Source: JBDSSS01 sp038224055 (GTDB taxonomy: Bacteria > Actinomycetota > Actinomycetes > Actinomycetales > Dermatophilaceae). Taken from it: a stretch of 5,620 nucleotides of DNA. Shown here piece by piece: positions 4,999-5,620 of this stretch. The stretch is from assembly GCA_038224055.1 (NCBI GenBank), contig JBBRGO010000223.1, forward strand, positions 1 to 5,620, given 5' to 3'. Both the position numbers and the translations under genes were made by a program. The notes beneath the pieces are model-generated. The model ran no database searches, had not been told where the DNA came from, and saw nothing but the letters and a program-made list of their open reading frames with translations. The stretch's first letter is position 1. Every line of letters starts with the position of its first letter.

Positions 4999-5024
4999 GC
5001 CGGCCACCCCTTAGGGTGTCCGGC
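4999..5024. promoter_or_regulatory. Operator-like interrupted inverted repeat enclosing the dehydrogenase -10 element
   Basis: Arm GCCGG-c-CACCC (4999-5009) is complementary to GGGTG-t-CCGGC (5014-5024), giving ten of eleven pairs around a four-base centre CTTA. The repeat contains the TAGGGT promoter box and ends on the base before the start codon. This placement would let a bound dimer block RNA polymerase. It could instead act as a second terminator hairpin for read-through from upstream. Confidence 0.45.
5012..5017 (+). promoter_or_regulatory. -10 element of a leaderless promoter for the dehydrogenase gene
   Basis: TAGGGT at 5012-5017 is a typical high-GC actinobacterial -10 (TAnnnT). 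Exactly seven bases separate it from ATG 5025, and no Shine-Dalgarno precedes the ATG. This is the arrangement of leaderless messages whose first base is the A of the start codon. No good -35 hexamer is visible. Confidence 0.7.
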
Positions 5025-5620
5025 ATGACCTCGAACGCACGCCCTGTGGCCGTCGTGACCGGCGGGACCCGGGGCATCGGCCTCGCGATCGCCCGCGACC
5101 TGGCCCCGACCCACCACCTCGTCATCGGTGGGCGTGACCCCGAGGGTGTGGCGCGGGTTGTCGCCGAGCTGCCCTCGGCAGAGCCGTTCGTGGCCGATCT
5201 CGCCGACTGCGCCCCGGGTGGGGCCCTGGACCGCGCCGCTACCGACCTCGCCGAGCGTGTGGGCCGCGTCGACGTGCTCGTCCACTCCGCCGGGATCCTC
5301 GGCAGCGGTCGGGTGGCCGACCTCGACCTGGGGACGTGGTCCGAGGTGCTGTCGGTCAACGTCATCGCCCCGGCTGCCCTCACCCGCGCGCTGCTGCCCG
5401 CACTGCGCGCAGCGGAGGGCCTCGTCCTGATGGTCAACTCCGGGTCCGGCTTCGTGTCCGGACCCGGCGGCGGCGCCTACAGCGCGTCCAAGTTCGCCCT
5501 GCGGGCCCTCGCCGACGCGCTCCGGGAGGAGGAGCGGACGACGGGGGTGCGCGTCACCTCGCTCCACCCCGGCAAGGTCGACACGGACATGCAGCACGAG
5601 CTCGTCGCGGCCGAGGGCGG
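5025..5620 (+). CDS. Short-chain dehydrogenase/reductase (SDR), 3' truncated by window edge
   Basis: An NAD(P)-dependent Rossmann-fold oxidoreductase of unknown substrate. The frame from ATG 5025 is open to the window end, giving 198 complete codons plus two bases. Family motifs appear in order: the nucleotide-binding TGGTRGIG at 12-19; a DL acidic turn near 58-59; HSAG at 87-90, a variant of the usual NNAG; Asn112 in SVNV; and the catalytic Ser139, Tyr152 and Lys156 (NSG, then YSASK) with the usual 13-residue Ser-Tyr spacing. HPGKVDT at 181-187 is the PG motif after the active site. An Arg at 16 within the glycine motif and the Arg at 37 after the second strand (GGRDPE) suggest NADP(H) preference, by family analogy only. 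A classical SDR has about 230-260 residues, so perhaps 30-50 are missing. The start is supported by a leaderless TAGGGT promoter. No link to the neighbouring genes can be shown. Confidence 0.92.
   Translation, partial: MTSNARPVAVVTGGTRGIGLAIARDLAPTHHLVIGGRDPEGVARVVAELPSAEPFVADLADCAPGGALDRAATDLAERVGRVDVLVHSAGILGSGRVADLDLGTWSEVLSVNVIAPAALTRALLPALRAAEGLVLMVNSGSGFVSGPGGGAYSASKFALRALADALREEERTTGVRVTSLHPGKVDTDMQHELVAAEG

Noticed and set aside
3908..5014. A 368-residue plus-strand open frame in another phase of the CoA-transferase gene
   Set aside because: Its composition is Arg/Pro/Ala-rich, as out-of-phase high-GC frames are. The overlapping frame has clear family motifs.
5029..5036. CTCGAACG near the dehydrogenase start as an SOS (LexA) half-site
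   Set aside because: The matching half (GTTCG) is absent at the required distance, and the bases are coding.
4365..5597. A 410-residue minus-strand open frame opposite the CoA-transferase and dehydrogenase genes
   Set aside because: It spans two recognisable plus-strand genes and their intergenic region, has no recognisable motifs, and is a typical antisense shadow in high-GC DNA.
1..5620. Insertion sequences, phage genes, tRNA or rRNA genes
   Set aside because: No transposase, integrase, terminal repeats, target duplications or RNA gene signatures were seen on either strand.

Overview
The window is very GC-rich, with codons strongly biased to G or C in the third position. It carries an Lsr2 nucleoid protein, a Ku protein with a lysine-rich tail, and at least one clear leaderless promoter (TAGGGT seven bases before an ATG). 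Together these point to an actinobacterium. The style resembles Intrasporangiaceae or related Micrococcales, but that finer placement is inference.

Layout: (1) 1-201 (+), a 66-residue single-pass membrane protein. (2) 202-362, a visibly AT-richer intergenic region with a candidate promoter and several inverted repeats, leading into lsr2. (3) 363-686 (+), lsr2. (4) 687-794, a convergent gap with a strong 18-bp hairpin that can terminate transcription from both sides. (5) 795-1682 (-), the polymerase/primase half of LigD. (6) 1679-2686 (-), the ATP-dependent ligase half of LigD, with its stop overlapping the polymerase start. (7) 2687-2704, an 18-bp divergent promoter gap. (8) 2705-3649 (+), ku. 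(9) 3711-4937 (+), an acetyl-CoA hydrolase/transferase family protein. (10) 4938-5024, a terminator-like hairpin followed by a leaderless promoter inside an inverted repeat. (11) 5025 to the window end (+), a short-chain dehydrogenase/reductase cut off by the edge.

The core is a compact bacterial non-homologous end-joining (NHEJ) locus. Ku binds broken ends, the polymerase fills gaps and adds nucleotides, and the ligase seals. LigD is split into two translationally coupled proteins, and no phosphoesterase domain is visible in the window. ku and the ligase gene diverge from an 18-bp gap whose only AT-rich core may serve as the -10 element in both directions. Lsr2, a DNA-bridging chromatin protein, converges on this operon. 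The CoA-transferase and dehydrogenase genes downstream look like ordinary metabolic genes with their own transcription signals.

I did not find a clearly undescribed system. The points most worth a second look are the shared divergent promoter, the split LigD without a phosphoesterase, the operator-like repeat at the dehydrogenase start, and the structured lsr2 leader.
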